64,000 bases of DNA from Paucibacter sp. DJ2R-2 (GTDB taxonomy: Bacteria > Pseudomonadota > Gammaproteobacteria > Burkholderiales > Burkholderiaceae_C): contig NZ_JAJIRT010000001.1 of NCBI RefSeq assembly GCF_025717675.1, forward strand, positions 1,178,001-1,242,000, given 5' to 3'. This document shows, one piece after another, positions 15,304 through 25,006 of the stretch. The stretch's first letter is position 1, and every line of letters begins with the position of its first letter. A program made the translations under genes and the position numbers. The notes under the pieces are model-generated. The model saw nothing but the letters and a program-made list of their open reading frames with translations, did not search any database and was not told the origin of the DNA.

Positions 15304-17082
15304 ATGTCGTCCGCCCACTCCACTCCACAAGCCGCCGCGCTGGCGGCGCCAATCGGCCCGCTCTGCGTGATCGCCCTGCTGCTGGCCAACGCTGTGCCGC
15401 CCTTGGTCGCCTTCAGCCTGACGCCGTCCGCCACCTTGTTCAACCAGCTGGCCGCACTCGGTGCCTGGGGCCTGGTGTTGCTGGCCCTGCGCAGCGAACT
15501 CGGGGCCGGCGCGCTGCAGCGCCAGCATGGGCCGGCTGTCTGGGCCCTGCTGCTGCTGCTGGCGGCGCCCTGGCAGGCTTGGGCCTGGGCCGGCCTGCCG
15601 CTGTCCCTGGCCCTTGCGAACAGCGGCATGATCGCCGCGGCCCTGGCCCTGCTCTGGGTCGGCCAGGGCTTGCGGGGGGGCCAGCGCGCGGCCTGGTTCG
15701 AGGCCTTGTGCTGGGGCCTGTTGATGGCCGGCCTGCTGAGCCTGCTGGTCAGCGTGGTGCAGGTGTTCGCGCCCAGCCTGGCCGATGGCACGCTGATCGC
15801 CCGTTCGGGCGTGCCCGGCCGTGCCGTCGGCAATATGCGCCAGCCCAACCACCTCGCCAGCCTCTTGATGTGGGCCAGCGTGGCGGCCGTGTTCCTCGGC
15901 AACCAGCGGCGCTTCGCCTTTGCTGGCGGCCGCCTGGCCTTGCCCCTGCTGCTCTTCGGTTTCGTCTTTGCAGTGGTGCTGACGGCGTCTCGCACCGGCA
16001 TGATCGGCGTGCTGATCCTGGCGCTCTGGGGCATCCTGGACCGCAAGCTGGAGCGAGATGCCCGCCTCAGCCTGCTGGCCACGCCGCTGATGCTGGTGCT
16101 GAGCTGGTGGCTGATGTCGATCTGGGCCAGCCACGGCGCCCATGCCTTCGGCGCCGAGTCTCGCCTCAGCGAGGGCGCGGGCTCGCCCTCGCGCATCGCC
16201 ATCCTGCTCAACGCCTGGGAGCTGCTCAAGCTCAACCCCTTGAGCGGCGTGGGCTGGGGTGAATTCAACCTGGCCTGGAGCATGAGCGAGTTCCCCAAGC
16301 GCCCGGTGGCCTTTTTCGACCACACCCACAACATCGCCATGCAACTGGCCGTCGAGCTGGGCCTGCCGCTGGCCGGCCTGATCCTGGGGCTGCTGGGCTG
16401 GTCGCTATGGCAGGCTCTGCGTCTGAGCCGCGCGGCCAGTGGCGAAGACGGCGTGGCGCGCCGCTGCGCCTTCATGCTGGTGCTGATGATCGGCCTGCAC
16501 AGCCTGCTCGAGTACCCGCTCTGGTACGCCTACTTCCTGCTGCCCACCGCCTTCATGCTCGGACTGGCCCTGGGCCGCGCATCGGCGCAAACAACAACAC
16601 CAGACGGTGCCGGTCCAGGCAAGTCCCTGCCAGCGGTCGGCTTGGTCGGCGCTTTGCTGCTGGGCGGCAGCCTGCTGGCGGGCTGGGACTATCTGCGTGT
16701 GGTTGCCATCTACCTGCCGGGCGCCGATGCGCGGCCGCTGAACACCCGCATCGAAGAGGGCCGGCGCTCGATCTTCTTTGCCACCCAGGCCGACTACGCC
16801 GCCGCCACCAGCGGCCCGCCGGGCGCAGCGGCCCTGGCCGCCACGCGCAGCACCGCGCACAACCTGATCGATGTGCGCCTGATGATGGCCTGGGCCAAGT
16901 CCCTGCACGCGGTCGGTGACGACGAGCGCGCACGCCATGTGGTGCAGCGCCTGCGCGAGTTCCACTACCCGGTCTCCGAGGAGTGGCTGGCCGAATGCCA
17001 GCAGGCCGGGCTCAGCGAAGCCGAACAGCCCTTCCAATGCCAGGCGCCGAGCCGGGTGGTGGATTGGCGGGAGATGCGCTGA
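15304..17082 (+). CDS. PglL/Wzy/WaaL-type O-oligosaccharyltransferase or O-antigen ligase
   Basis: A 592-residue polytopic membrane protein with about eleven or twelve hydrophobic segments. The large loop before the last helices has the motifs GVGWGEFN and FDHTHNIAMQLAVELG (the conserved histidine), then LLEYPLWYAYFLLP, which together are characteristic of the PglL branch of the O-antigen ligase superfamily. A soluble C-terminal tail (about 455-592) follows. PglL enzymes move lipid-linked oligosaccharide onto proteins such as pilin in the periplasm; O-antigen ligases move it onto lipid A core. Motifs favour PglL, but the acceptor cannot be read from sequence. No glycan synthesis genes adjoin. 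Confidence 0.85.
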   Translation: MSSAHSTPQAAALAAPIGPLCVIALLLANAVPPLVAFSLTPSATLFNQLAALGAWGLVLLALRSELGAGALQRQHGPAVWALLLLLAAPWQAWAWAGLPLSLALANSGMIAAALALLWVGQGLRGGQRAAWFEALCWGLLMAGLLSLLVSVVQVFAPSLADGTLIARSGVPGRAVGNMRQPNHLASLLMWASVAAVFLGNQRRFAFAGGRLALPLLLFGFVFAVVLTASRTGMIGVLILALWGILDRKLERDARLSLLATPLMLVLSWWLMSIWASHGAHAFGAESRLSEGAGSPSRIAILLNAWELLKLNPLSGVGWGEFNLAWSMSEFPKRPVAFFDHTHNIAMQLAVELGLPLAGLILGLLGWSLWQALRLSRAASGEDGVARRCAFMLVLMIGLHSLLEYPLWYAYFLLPTAFMLGLALGRASAQTTTPDGAGPGKSLPAVGLVGALLLGGSLLAGWDYLRVVAIYLPGADARPLNTRIEEGRRSIFFATQADYAAATSGPPGAAALAATRSTAHNLIDVRLMMAWAKSLHAVGDDERARHVVQRLREFHYPVSEEWLAECQQAGLSEAEQPFQCQAPSRVVDWREMR

Positions 17083-17105
17083 GGCGCGCGCGGCCTACCT
17101 ACAGC

Positions 17106-17495
17106 TCAGTCAGGGCAGCTGAAGGCCCGGCCGGAACCCCAAGCTTCGGTCTGGCGCGGCGCCTGGTAGGGCACTCGCCACTTGGGATCGGTGTACCAGC
17201 TCGGCCAGGCGAAGGGGTTGTACCAGTTGAAGGCCGTGGTGCGGACCAGTGAGGCTGAGGTCTTCGGGCACGCGGCCCGGAAGCGTCGCTCGATGAGCTC
17301 GAAGTCGACGCCTTTGTAGAGGATTTCGCTGTCCGCCCATTGGCCAGCACTGCTCTCAAAAGTCACATCCACACGACCCAGCAGCTTGTTGAACAACAAG
17401 CCCAGCAGCAGAAGCCCTGCGAGGATCGCCCAATGAGCGGCGGTGATGCGAGGCCTGCGGGCCGGCGTCTGCGATGAAGCCAGTTCCTGCTTCAT
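17106..17495 (-). CDS. Hypothetical single-pass membrane protein
   Basis: A 129-residue protein: a short basic N-terminus, one membrane helix (AHWAILAGLLLLGLLFNKLL) and a soluble domain with AACPKTSAS and a Trp/Pro/Tyr-rich end (NWYNPFAWPSWYTDP). The soluble part would face the periplasm. Its ATG at 17495 lies eight bases after the stop of moaC on the same strand, so the two are probably cotranscribed, but no molybdenum-cofactor role is implied. I do not recognise the family. Confidence 0.6.
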   Translation of the reverse strand: MKQELASSQTPARRPRITAAHWAILAGLLLLGLLFNKLLGRVDVTFESSAGQWADSEILYKGVDFELIERRFRAACPKTSASLVRTTAFNWYNPFAWPSWYTDPKWRVPYQAPRQTEAWGSGRAFSCPD

Positions 17496-17502
17496 GCCGG
17501 CC

Positions 17503-17985
17503 TCAAACCGCAGCCACCCAATCCCCACTCTTCCCCCCATGCTTCTCCAGCACCCGGATCTGCCCCATGACCATGCCGCGGTCGGCGGCTTTGCACATGT
17601 CGTAGATGGTCAGCAGGCCGATCTGGACGGCGGTCAGGGCCTCCATTTCGACGCCGGTGCGGCCCAGGGTTTCGACCTGGGCGCTGCAGTGCACGGCGTT
17701 CTCGGCGGCGTCGATTTCAAACTCGACAGCCACGCGGGTCAGGGGCAGGGGGTGGCACAAGGGGATCAGGTCGGCGGTGCGCTTGGCGGCCTGGATGGCG
17801 GCGATGCGGGCAATGCCGAGCACATCACCTTTCTTGGCCGTGCCGCCTGTGATCAGGGCCAGGGTGGCGGCCTGCATGACGATGCGGCCGCTGGCGCGGG
17901 CGATACGGTGGGTCACGTCCTTGGCCGCGACATCGACCATATGGGCTTGGCCTTGGGCGTCGAAATGGGTCAGTGGAGAGCTCAT
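17503..17985 (-). CDS. moaC: Cyclic pyranopterin monophosphate synthase MoaC
   Basis: A 160-residue protein of normal MoaC length. Conserved segments are [16 protein letters not shown] at the start, the [16 protein letters not shown] helix, the active-site [11 protein letters not shown] and [17 protein letters not shown], and then [13 protein letters not shown] with [10 protein letters not shown] at the end. MoaC acts after MoaA in the first step of molybdenum cofactor synthesis, making cyclic pyranopterin monophosphate from 3',8-cyclo-GTP in the cytoplasm. The ATG at 17985 gives the standard N-terminus. It is divergent from the BepA-like gene; the ~150-base gap should hold both promoters. 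Confidence 0.96.
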   Translation of the reverse strand: MSSPLTHFDAQGQAHMVDVAAKDVTHRIARASGRIVMQAATLALITGGTAKKGDVLGIARIAAIQAAKRTADLIPLCHPLPLTRVAVEFEIDAAENAVHCSAQVETLGRTGVEMEALTAVQIGLLTIYDMCKAADRGMVMGQIRVLEKHGGKSGDWVAAV

Positions 17986-18133
17986 GGCAGCGGATTCGGT
18001 AGAGGCGAGGGAAAGACCAGATGGGCGCAGGCCGCAGCACCGGCAACAATGCGGCAATGTGGCGCGGCGATAAAGCGGCATCATAGTGAGCCGCTTCCTG
18101 TATCGCGGCCCTCGGAGACTTCTGTTGTTGAAC

Positions 18134-19747
18134 ATGCGCATCCGCACCGACTCTCGCTCGCCCCGTGGCTCCGGCCTGCGGCGCAGCCTGCTCGCCATCG
18201 CCGCCAGCTGCCTGCTGTGCAGCAGCCCTGCCGGCCAGGCCCAGGTGGCGCTGCCTTCGCTGGGCGATTCGGTGTCGCAAGACCTCGATGTCGGCAGCGA
18301 GCGCCATCTGGGTGACCAGGTGATGCGGCAGATCCGGCCGGACCCCGATTTCCTCGACGACCCGCTGCTGCAGGAATACCTGCTCGGCATCTGGGACCCC
18401 TTGGTCGTCTCGGCCAAGCTGCTCGGCAATATCAGCGACGAGACCATCGACCGTTTCGCCTGGGAAATCTTTCTGGTGCGCGACCGCTCGGTCAATGCTT
18501 TCGCCCTGCCCGGCGGCTTTGTCGGCGTGCACCTGGGGCTGATCGCCATGACCAGCTCGCGCGATGAGCTGGCCTCGGTGCTGGCCCATGAGCTCTCGCA
18601 TGTGACCCAGCGCCACATTGCCCGCCGCATTGCCGGCGACTCGCGCAACAGCATGCTGGCCATGGCGGCCATGCTGGCCGGCCTGATCGCGGCCTCGCGC
18701 AGCGGCAGCATCGACGCGGCCAATGCCGCCATCGTCGGCCCGCAGGCCCTGGCCGCTCAGGCCTCGCTCAACTTTTCGCGCGATATGGAACGCGAGGCAG
18801 ACCGCGTCGGCTTCCAGGTGCTCAGCTCTGCCGGATACACACCCTCGGGCATGTTCAGCATGTTCGAGAAGATGGAGCAGGCCCACCACCTGATGGATTC
18901 GGGCAGCTACCCCTATCTGCGCACCCACCCTCTGACCAGCGAACGCATCGGCGATGCGCGCACCCGGCTGGGGGCGGGCGATTTTCAACGCCCGATCAAC
19001 CTGGCCGAGCATGCGCTGATGGCCGCACGTTCGCGCGTGCTGATGGACCCGCGCGCCGAGGTCTGGGCGCAGCTGCAGAACCTCGACGCCGGTGCGCGCG
19101 AGCAGCGCGGCCCGACCGTGGGCCGGGGCTTCGAGCAGCTCAGTGCGCGCTACACCAGCTGCTTGGCCTCGATCAAGATGCGCGATTTCCCGCGCGCCGC
19201 GCGCGCCCTGGAGAGCGCCGAACAGCAGTTGCAGCAGCTGGGCAATGACCCGAAAGCGCTGCGCCTGCTGCACTATCTGCGGGCCGAGCTGGCCCAAGCC
19301 CAGGCGCGCACTGGCGAAGGCTTCGCGGCGCTGGACAGCCTGCCCCGGGAAAAGAGCCGGCCGCTGCTGATGGAACGCAGCCGCCTGGCCCTGGTGGACC
19401 CGCGCGGGCCCGATTCAGCCCGCGAAGTGGCCGATGCGCTGCAAACCTGGGTCAGCCTCAATCCCAAGGATGTGCTGGCCTGGAGCCAGCTGGGCCTCTT
19501 GTGGGAAAAGCTGGAGCAGCCCCTGCGCGCCGTGCGCGCTCAGGGCGAAGCACGCTATGCCATGGGCGACCTGGGCGGCGCCATCGACCGCATGCGCTCG
19601 GGTTTGCGCCAGTCGCGAGGCCGCGACGCCGACCCGGTGGAGGCCTCCGTCATCGATGCGCGCCTGCGCACCATGTTGTACGAACGGCGGCAGATACTCA
19701 GCGATATGTACCCGCGCGGCATTCCGCCCGGCGCCGAGTTGCCCTGA
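18134..19747 (+). CDS. Periplasmic M48 metalloprotease with TPR repeats (BepA/YfgC-like)
   Basis: A 537-residue exported protease-chaperone. After a signal peptide ([19 protein letters not shown]) comes the M48 domain with [17 protein letters not shown], the zinc motif HELSH in [13 protein letters not shown] and the third ligand in [13 protein letters not shown]. The region from about 300 to the end is alpha-helical with TPR-like repeats. This is the architecture of BepA, which degrades or rescues stalled LptD and other outer-membrane proteins at the BAM complex. The ATG at 18134 is chosen because the signal peptide follows it; the frame also opens at a GTG 16 codons earlier. BepA identity rather than another YfgC relative is likely but not certain. 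Confidence 0.88.
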   Translation: MRIRTDSRSPRGSGLRRSLLAIAASCLLCSSPAGQAQVALPSLGDSVSQDLDVGSERHLGDQVMRQIRPDPDFLDDPLLQEYLLGIWDPLVVSAKLLGNISDETIDRFAWEIFLVRDRSVNAFALPGGFVGVHLGLIAMTSSRDELASVLAHELSHVTQRHIARRIAGDSRNSMLAMAAMLAGLIAASRSGSIDAANAAIVGPQALAAQASLNFSRDMEREADRVGFQVLSSAGYTPSGMFSMFEKMEQAHHLMDSGSYPYLRTHPLTSERIGDARTRLGAGDFQRPINLAEHALMAARSRVLMDPRAEVWAQLQNLDAGAREQRGPTVGRGFEQLSARYTSCLASIKMRDFPRAARALESAEQQLQQLGNDPKALRLLHYLRAELAQAQARTGEGFAALDSLPREKSRPLLMERSRLALVDPRGPDSAREVADALQTWVSLNPKDVLAWSQLGLLWEKLEQPLRAVRAQGEARYAMGDLGGAIDRMRSGLRQSRGRDADPVEASVIDARLRTMLYERRQILSDMYPRGIPPGAELP

Positions 19748-19754
19748 AAGGTTC

Positions 19755-20114
19755 TTAATCTTGGGGCGGGAAGATGCGCTCCATCAGAACATCAATACCC
19801 ATGCCGCAAAGGCTGTAGATCAAGGAGCCGACCAGGGCGGCAAAGAAGCTCTCAACCGCCAGCCCTTCCAGCAGATGCGCGGCCGCCCAGAACATCAGGG
19901 CATTGATGACGAACAGGAACAGCCCCAGGCTGATCACCGTGACCGGCAAGGTCAGCAGCACCAGAATCGGCCGCAACAAGGTGTTGAGCAAGCCCAACAC
20001 CAAAGCCGCGATCAGGGCGGAGCTGAAGCTCTTGACCACAACACCTGGGTAGAGATGCGCGACCAGCAAGAGGGCAGCAGCGAGCAGGAGCCAGCGAATC
20101 AGGGTTTTGAACAT
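19755..20114 (-). CDS. Phage-holin-family-4/YvlD-like small membrane protein
   Basis: A 119-residue protein with four hydrophobic segments, starting MFKTLIRWLLLAAALLLVAHLYPGVVV and containing NTLLRPILVLLTLPVTVISLGLFLFVINALMFW. This pattern (LRP-x-L-x-x-LTLP) defines the YvlD/phage holin family 4 superfamily. These chromosomal proteins are common membrane proteins of unknown function, often linked to envelope stress, and do not indicate a prophage. The ATG at 20114 begins the first helix. It is convergent with the BepA-like gene, with seven bases between stops. Confidence 0.85.
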   Translation of the reverse strand: MFKTLIRWLLLAAALLLVAHLYPGVVVKSFSSALIAALVLGLLNTLLRPILVLLTLPVTVISLGLFLFVINALMFWAAAHLLEGLAVESFFAALVGSLIYSLCGMGIDVLMERIFPPQD

Positions 20115-20221
20115 GGTCTGGGTGCGAGGGTGAGGCCGGGGCAGGCAAGCTGCGATGGCCGCGAGATTAAACCCATTGCCACGCAAGAATCATGACTTTG
20201 TACAGTCATTGACCACATGAC

Positions 20222-20232
20222 GGGGTCAGACC
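20222..20232. repeat. Decayed GGGGTCAGA repeat motif
   Basis: GGGGTCAGACC matches the core of the palindromic repeats near 5.9 kb. No second arm is seen. Confidence 0.4.
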
Positions 20233-20260
20233 TTGCCCAACCCTGGCACAATGCCACCAT

Positions 20261-20404
20261 CCGCAAGGGGAGTAGCTACACGGCACCGCGCCGTGGCGAC
20301 GGTCCGTCAGTACGGTGCTTCTGCCAAGAACACCCGGGCCCCGCAGCTGGAAGGTGAGACCGCCCTGGTCCAACATACACCTCCCGTCCCGCAAGACCTT
20401 TCGG
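20261..20404 (+). ncRNA. Manganese-sensing yybP-ykoY riboswitch
   Basis: The 5' segment CCGCAAGGGGAGTAGC (from 20261) contains the diagnostic GGGGAGTAG of this riboswitch class, and the 3' segment GCAAGACCTTTCGG (to 20404) is its second diagnostic half. CCGcAAGG at 20261-20268 pairs with CCTTTCGG at 20397-20404 to close P1. The internal region forms further helices (GGTGAGACC and CAACATACACC lie near the 3' arm). It lies 100 bases upstream of a TerC/Alx gene, the classic target. In this family Mn2+ binding turns expression on. Assigned by motif and context without a covariance search. Confidence 0.88.
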
Positions 20405-20504
20405 TGCAACACGCGCTGTTCCCGCCTTGGTTTGGCTCTATTCTTGGGCCCCACCGAAGCGGTGAGCAGTTGAGTTCAACATTTCTTGCGGGAGTCTCTT
20501 CTTC

Positions 20505-21470
20505 ATGAGCACGATTGCGCCCCTGTGGCTATGGTTTTTCTTTGGCGGCTCCGTCCTGGTCGCCCTCTTTGTCGACTTCGTGGTGCTGCGCAAGCAGGGC
20601 GCGCATGAGGTGTCGGTCAAGGAGGCCATCAACTGGTCTCTGGTCTGGGTGGCCTTGAGCATGGCCTTCAACGGTCTGTTCTGGTGGGCCGTCAAAGACA
20701 CCTCCGGTGATGTCGCCCTGGCCAATACCAAGGCGCTGGAGTTCCTGACCGGCTATCTGATCGAGAAGTCGCTGGCGGTGGACAACATCTTTGTCTTCCT
20801 GATGATCTTCACCTACTTCTCGGTGCCCCCGGCGTATCAGAAGCGGGTGCTGATGTACGGCATCATCGGCGCCATCGTGCTGCGCACGGTCATGATTCTG
20901 GTGGGTGGCTGGCTGATTGCCGAGTTCCACTGGGTGCTCTATCTGTTCGGCGCCTTCTTGCTGATCACCGGCATCAAGATGTGGTGGGCCGCCGGCCAGG
21001 AGCCGGATCTGGAAGCCAACCCGGCACTGAAGCTGCTGCGCCGCACCATGCCGGTCAGCGACCGCTTTGACGGCGAGCGCTTCTTCACCGTGCAGAACGG
21101 CAAGCGCATGGCCACGCCCCTGCTGCTGGTGATCGCCCTGGTCGGTATGACGGATGTGATCTTCGCGGTCGACTCGATCCCGGCCATCTTCGCCATCACC
21201 AACGACCCCTTCATCGTCCTGACCTCCAACATCTTCGCCATCCTGGGCCTGCGCGCCATGTACTTCCTGCTGGCGGCCATGGCCACGAAATTCCACCTGC
21301 TGAGCTACGGCCTGGCTGTGGTGCTGGCCTTCATCGGCACCAAGATGATGCTGATCGATGTGATCAAGATCCCGGTGCTGCTGTCGCTCGGCGTGGTGGT
21401 GGCCATCCTGGCCGTGACCATGGTCTGGAGCCTGCGCACCGCGCCACGCATCAGCCCCAAGGCCGAGTAA
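20505..21470 (+). CDS. TerC/Alx-family membrane protein, probable Mn2+ exporter
   Basis: A 321-residue membrane protein with about nine hydrophobic segments. Conserved acidic motifs in the membrane include FVDFVVLRKQGAHEVSVKEA, EKSLAVDNIFVFLMIF and GMTDVIFAVDSIPAIFAI, the pattern of the TerC family. Length and motifs fit the Alx branch, which exports manganese and is controlled by a yybP-ykoY riboswitch; such a riboswitch sits directly upstream. The ATG at 20505 has GGGAG about ten bases before it. A strong terminator at 21517-21552 closes the transcription unit, so it is monocistronic. Confidence 0.92.
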   Translation: MSTIAPLWLWFFFGGSVLVALFVDFVVLRKQGAHEVSVKEAINWSLVWVALSMAFNGLFWWAVKDTSGDVALANTKALEFLTGYLIEKSLAVDNIFVFLMIFTYFSVPPAYQKRVLMYGIIGAIVLRTVMILVGGWLIAEFHWVLYLFGAFLLITGIKMWWAAGQEPDLEANPALKLLRRTMPVSDRFDGERFFTVQNGKRMATPLLLVIALVGMTDVIFAVDSIPAIFAITNDPFIVLTSNIFAILGLRAMYFLLAAMATKFHLLSYGLAVVLAFIGTKMMLIDVIKIPVLLSLGVVVAILAVTMVWSLRTAPRISPKAE

Positions 21471-21516
21471 TCCCCGGCCCGAGCGCCCGCGCCACCCCTG
21501 CGGTGGCCGGCCTCAG

Positions 21517-21552
21517 AAAAACCCCGGCCGCCGCCCGCGCCCGGGGTTTTTT
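21517..21552 (+). terminator. Rho-independent terminator after TerC gene
   Basis: AAAAACCCCGG (21517-21527) pairs with CCGGGGTTTTT (21541-21551) around a 13-base C-rich loop, ending in six T residues. It lies about 45 bases after the TerC stop. Confidence 0.9.
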
Positions 21553-21586
21553 CATGTCCACCCAATCCATTCAATCAATGAAATCA

Positions 21587-21605
21587 AATAAGAATTGTTC
21601 TCATT
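21587..21605 (+). promoter_or_regulatory. Predicted Fur box
   Basis: AATAAGAATTGTTCTCATT matches the 19-base betaproteobacterial Fur consensus AATGAGAATTATTCTCATT at 17 of 19 positions. It lies ahead of tonB and the siderophore receptor, exactly where iron repression is expected. Confidence 0.82.
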
Positions 21606-21790
21606 AGTGTTAAGATCTTCATCAGTTTGATTGATCTGCCGCAGCCTCGCGCGGCCTCCACCTTGTGACCTCCGCACTCCTCAGCCCCATCTCCCTCGGC
21701 GTCCCGGCGTCGGCCGGTCAGGCCGGCTTTGTGGCGAGTCACAAGTCGAGCAACTCAGCCAGCAAGCCCACAAAGCCGGCCGGCCCACCC

Positions 21791-22495
21791 ATGCTGCAGT
21801 CCATGGGTTTGCCCGTCGACCCGCAAGCCGCACGCCGCAAGCGTGGCTTTCTGCTGGCGGTGCTGGGCCTGCATCTGCTGTTCGGCGCCGGGCTGATAGT
21901 GCGCCGGGTGTTGCCCGCGCCGGAAAAGCCGGCGCCGATTCAGGTCAGCCTGATCGCCACCCCCGCCAAGCCCACGGCCCCGGCACCGCTGCCCACGCCG
22001 CCGGCCCCCCATCTGCCCAAGCTGGCGCCCATGCCGGCGCCGGTGATTCCGCCCCTGGTGACGCCGCCCGTCACCGCCCCGGCGCCCATGGCAGCCCAGA
22101 TCATCAGCAACGAACCGCCGGCCGCCCGCGCCCAGGCGCAAACGGCCGCTGCCGCGCCGAACCCGGCACCGGTGCTGGCTGTGGTCACCCCGCCGGCGCC
22201 ACCCGCCGTGCACCAGATTCCACCCAACGCCGTGCGCTACCTGGCCGAGCCGCGGCTGAACATGCCCCTGCTGTCGCGCCGCGCGGGTGAGCAAGGCCTG
22301 GTGCAGCTGCGCATCCTGGTCGATGCCCAAGGCCGGCTCAAGGACGCCTCCGTCAAAAAGAGTTCCGGCTTCGAGCGCCTGGACAAGGCGGCACTGGAAG
22401 ACATCAAGAGCGCACGCTTCTCGCCCTATCTGCTGCAAGGCCAGCCCGTCGAGTGGGAAACCATCGCCCAGCTGTCCTACGAGTTGGAGCGTTAG
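21791..22495 (+). CDS. TonB family energy-transducing protein
   Basis: About 234 residues: a short basic cytoplasmic part (ARRKRG), one membrane helix (FLLAVLGLHLLFGAGLIV) and a long Pro/Ala-rich periplasmic spacer. The C-terminal TonB domain (about 150-234) has AGEQGLVQLRILVDAQGRLKD and SSGFERLDKAALEDIKSARF. TonB carries proton-motive energy from ExbBD to outer-membrane receptors such as the one encoded next. The start is uncertain: the frame also opens at GTG 21665, which would add 42 mostly non-conserved residues, and neither start has a good ribosome site. ExbB and ExbD are not in this window. Downstream of a Fur box. Confidence 0.88.
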   Translation: MLQSMGLPVDPQAARRKRGFLLAVLGLHLLFGAGLIVRRVLPAPEKPAPIQVSLIATPAKPTAPAPLPTPPAPHLPKLAPMPAPVIPPLVTPPVTAPAPMAAQIISNEPPAARAQAQTAAAAPNPAPVLAVVTPPAPPAVHQIPPNAVRYLAEPRLNMPLLSRRAGEQGLVQLRILVDAQGRLKDASVKKSSGFERLDKAALEDIKSARFSPYLLQGQPVEWETIAQLSYELER

Positions 22496-22689
22496 CCCGC
22501 AACAGCCCCGCTCGACCAGCCCGCAGCTTGCGGCGCCCCCCCTGTTTTTTTCTGAAGCCAGCCAGCTCGCGCCTGCGAGCCAGCCCGCCACACCTTACGG
22601 ATTCGCAGCTCGCCCGAAGCCACCAAAGCTCGGGGCTGGGCTGCGCCATGTTCCACATTGATTGATTGAATGATTCAGGAGTACCTCCC

Positions 22690-24936
22690 ATGACCCGCCT
22701 CAAGTCCCGTCAAGCGCTGCTGCCCCTGGGTGCCCTGGCCGCCGGTTTCGGCCTGGCCAGCGCCAGCCTGGCCCAGACCGCCACGCCGCCGGCCGAACCG
22801 GCCAAGGCCGAGAACGCCCTGCCCATCGTGCGCACCAAGGCCAGCGCCGAACCCACGGGCATGGACGCCTACCAAGCCACCGACAGCCGCATCGGCAAGG
22901 GCAAGCAAGAACTGCGCGACATTCCGCAATCGGTCACCGTGGTGACCGAGAAGCTGATGAATGACCGCAATCTGGACAATCTGAAAGACGTGCTCAAGAA
23001 CACCGCCGGCATCACCTTCATGGCCGCCGAAGGTGGCGAAGAAGACATCCGCCTGCGTGGCTTCTCGCTGCAAGCCACCGGCGATGTCTTCATCGACGGC
23101 ATGCGCGACCCGGCCTTCTACGAGCGCGACACCTTCTTCCAGGACCGCGTGGAGTTGTTGCGCGGCTCGGCATCGCTGCTGTTCGGCCGCGGTTCGACCG
23201 GCGGTGCGGTCAACCAGGTCAGCAAGGAAGCCCGCCTGATCGACGTCAACGAAATCAGCGCCAGCGTCGGCAGCAACAGCCTGGTCCGCACCGTGGGCGA
23301 TTTCAATGTGCGGCTCGGTGACTCGTCGGCCGCACGTGTCGGCGTGATGTTCAACGCCGCCGAGAACGACGGCGCCGGCGCCAAGATCGACAAGCAAGGC
23401 ATTGCCGGCAACTACCGCACGGGCATCGGCGAGCGCGACGAGTTCTCCTTCAGCGCCTACTACCTGAACAACGAAAACGGCATGAACTACGGCATGCCCT
23501 GGATCCGCCCGACCGCCACCTCGCCGACGGCAGACATCACCTTGCTGCCCATCGACCCCGCCTCCTACTACGGCATGGCCAGCGATGTGAACAAGGGCAG
23601 CGCCGGCTGGGCTGTGCTCAAGCACATCCACCGCTTCGACCAGAACACCGAGTTGGTGACCACCGTGCGCAAGGCCGACTACAGCCGCGACCAACGCTCG
23701 GGCACCGTGCGCTTCGCCGCCGCCAACCTGCAGCCGGGCGGCAAGCCCGTCACGCTGGAGACCTTCGGCCCGAACACCGTGGTCGGCCGTGGCACCCACC
23801 TGAAGACCCAGGACATGCAGACCCTGAGCGTGCAGAGCGATCTGGACGGCAAGTTCAAATGGCTGGGCCTAGAGCACAAGGTGCAAGCGGGTGTGGACGC
23901 TTCCGAAGAGAAGAAGCAGGTCTACGCCGCCCGCAGCGCCGCGCAAGGCGGCGTCAACCTGAGCAAGCCCACCACCACCATCGGCCGCCCCAACGACGGC
24001 GCCTGGATCGACGAGTCGCAACGCGCGATGCGCAAGGCCAACGAGTACACCTCGCGTGCCTACGGTGTGTACGCCCAGGATCTGCTGGCACTGACCCCGC
24101 AATGGAAGCTGCTGGCCGGCCTGCGCTACGACAAGGTGCGCGGCGACTACGACACCTTCAGCATCCCCGGTCAGGCGGCCGGCCCGGAGACCATGGCCAG
24201 CTACCGCATGAACATCAGCCAGTGGAGCAAGCGTGCGGCCGTGCTGTTCCAGCCGACCGAGACCATGTCCTTCCACTTCGGCGGTGCCACCTCCTTCAAT
24301 ACCTCGGGTGACACCTATTCGCTGAGCCCGGCGAACGTCAACATCCCGCCCGAGAAGGCCGTCAATATCGAGTTGGGCGCCAAGATCGAAACCAACGAGG
24401 GCAAGCTCAGCCATCGCTTCGCCCTGTTCCGGAGCACCAAGACCCATGAGCGCAACACCGACCCGCTGACCGACCTGGTCACGCTCTCGGGCAAGCGCCA
24501 TGCCTCGGGCTTTGAGTACGACGTGATGGGCCGCATCAACGCCGACTGGGAGATCTTCGCGTCCTACACCTACATCCCGAACGCCAATATCGACGTCGGC
24601 GTGGCCGGCTCCGAAGGCCAGGGCACCCGCCCCTCGCTGACGCCGCGCCACTCGGGCACGGTGTTTACGACCTACAAGATCACGCCGCAGATCCGTGTCG
24701 GCGGTGGCGTGACGGCGCGCAGCGGCTACCAACCCAACCGCAACCCGGGCTTCTACGTGCCGAAGTTCGCCACGCTGAGCCTGCTGGCCGAGTACGAGTT
24801 GCTCAAGGACAAGCTGACGCTGCGCGCCAACCTCAACAATGTCACCGACAAGCTCTACGCCGAAACGGTTTACACCGGACACTATGTGCCGGGCAAGGGC
24901 CGCACCTTTGCCTTGACCGGCAGCTACAAGTTCTGA
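22690..24936 (+). CDS. TonB-dependent siderophore receptor (Fiu/PiuA-like)
   Basis: A 748-residue outer-membrane receptor. A signal peptide (residues 1-~29, ending SLAQ) is followed by the plug domain (about 60-190) with [28 protein letters not shown] and [23 protein letters not shown]. The 22-strand barrel ends in the aromatic tail LTGSYKF, as outer-membrane proteins do. Plug and barrel sequences are of the TonB-dependent siderophore receptor type, nearest the catecholate receptors Fiu/PiuA. The ATG at 22690 has AGGAG nine bases upstream. PiuC, its usual companion, follows, so the ligand is probably an iron-catecholate or monomeric phenolate; this is inferred from context. Confidence 0.93.
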   Translation: MTRLKSRQALLPLGALAAGFGLASASLAQTATPPAEPAKAENALPIVRTKASAEPTGMDAYQATDSRIGKGKQELRDIPQSVTVVTEKLMNDRNLDNLKDVLKNTAGITFMAAEGGEEDIRLRGFSLQATGDVFIDGMRDPAFYERDTFFQDRVELLRGSASLLFGRGSTGGAVNQVSKEARLIDVNEISASVGSNSLVRTVGDFNVRLGDSSAARVGVMFNAAENDGAGAKIDKQGIAGNYRTGIGERDEFSFSAYYLNNENGMNYGMPWIRPTATSPTADITLLPIDPASYYGMASDVNKGSAGWAVLKHIHRFDQNTELVTTVRKADYSRDQRSGTVRFAAANLQPGGKPVTLETFGPNTVVGRGTHLKTQDMQTLSVQSDLDGKFKWLGLEHKVQAGVDASEEKKQVYAARSAAQGGVNLSKPTTTIGRPNDGAWIDESQRAMRKANEYTSRAYGVYAQDLLALTPQWKLLAGLRYDKVRGDYDTFSIPGQAAGPETMASYRMNISQWSKRAAVLFQPTETMSFHFGGATSFNTSGDTYSLSPANVNIPPEKAVNIELGAKIETNEGKLSHRFALFRSTKTHERNTDPLTDLVTLSGKRHASGFEYDVMGRINADWEIFASYTYIPNANIDVGVAGSEGQGTRPSLTPRHSGTVFTTYKITPQIRVGGGVTARSGYQPNRNPGFYVPKFATLSLLAEYELLKDKLTLRANLNNVTDKLYAETVYTGHYVPGKGRTFALTGSYKF

Positions 24937-24962
24937 CCCATGGTCCGCTTGTGATTTGAGAG

Positions 24963-24987
24963 GCCCGGGTTCGCTCGGGCTTTTTTT
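24963..24987 (+). terminator. Rho-independent terminator after siderophore receptor
   Basis: GCCCG (24963-24967) pairs with CGGGC (24976-24980) and is followed by seven T residues. It sits only 20 bases before the piuC start, so it may attenuate rather than fully stop transcription into piuC. Confidence 0.75.
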
Positions 24988-25006
24988 CATCTTTACCCTG
25001 ATCACC

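Larger units (their letters stand above)
20115..20504. other. Intergenic region before TerC gene
   Basis: About 390 bases without a protein gene. It holds a GGGGTCAGACC repeat motif at 20222-20232, the manganese riboswitch at 20261-20404 and then a leader of about 100 bases with GGGAG just before the TerC start. The promoter must lie upstream of 20261; I could not assign its boxes. Confidence 0.7.

Noticed and set aside
14745-16475. 576-codon version of the YeeE/YedE gene
   Set aside because: Everything before ATG 15203 is antisense to the ligase gene and does not look like YeeE; the domain begins at MHIDWPS.
19755-20114. Holin-like protein as evidence of a prophage
   Set aside because: YvlD/holin family 4 proteins are ordinary chromosomal genes, and no other phage genes are near.
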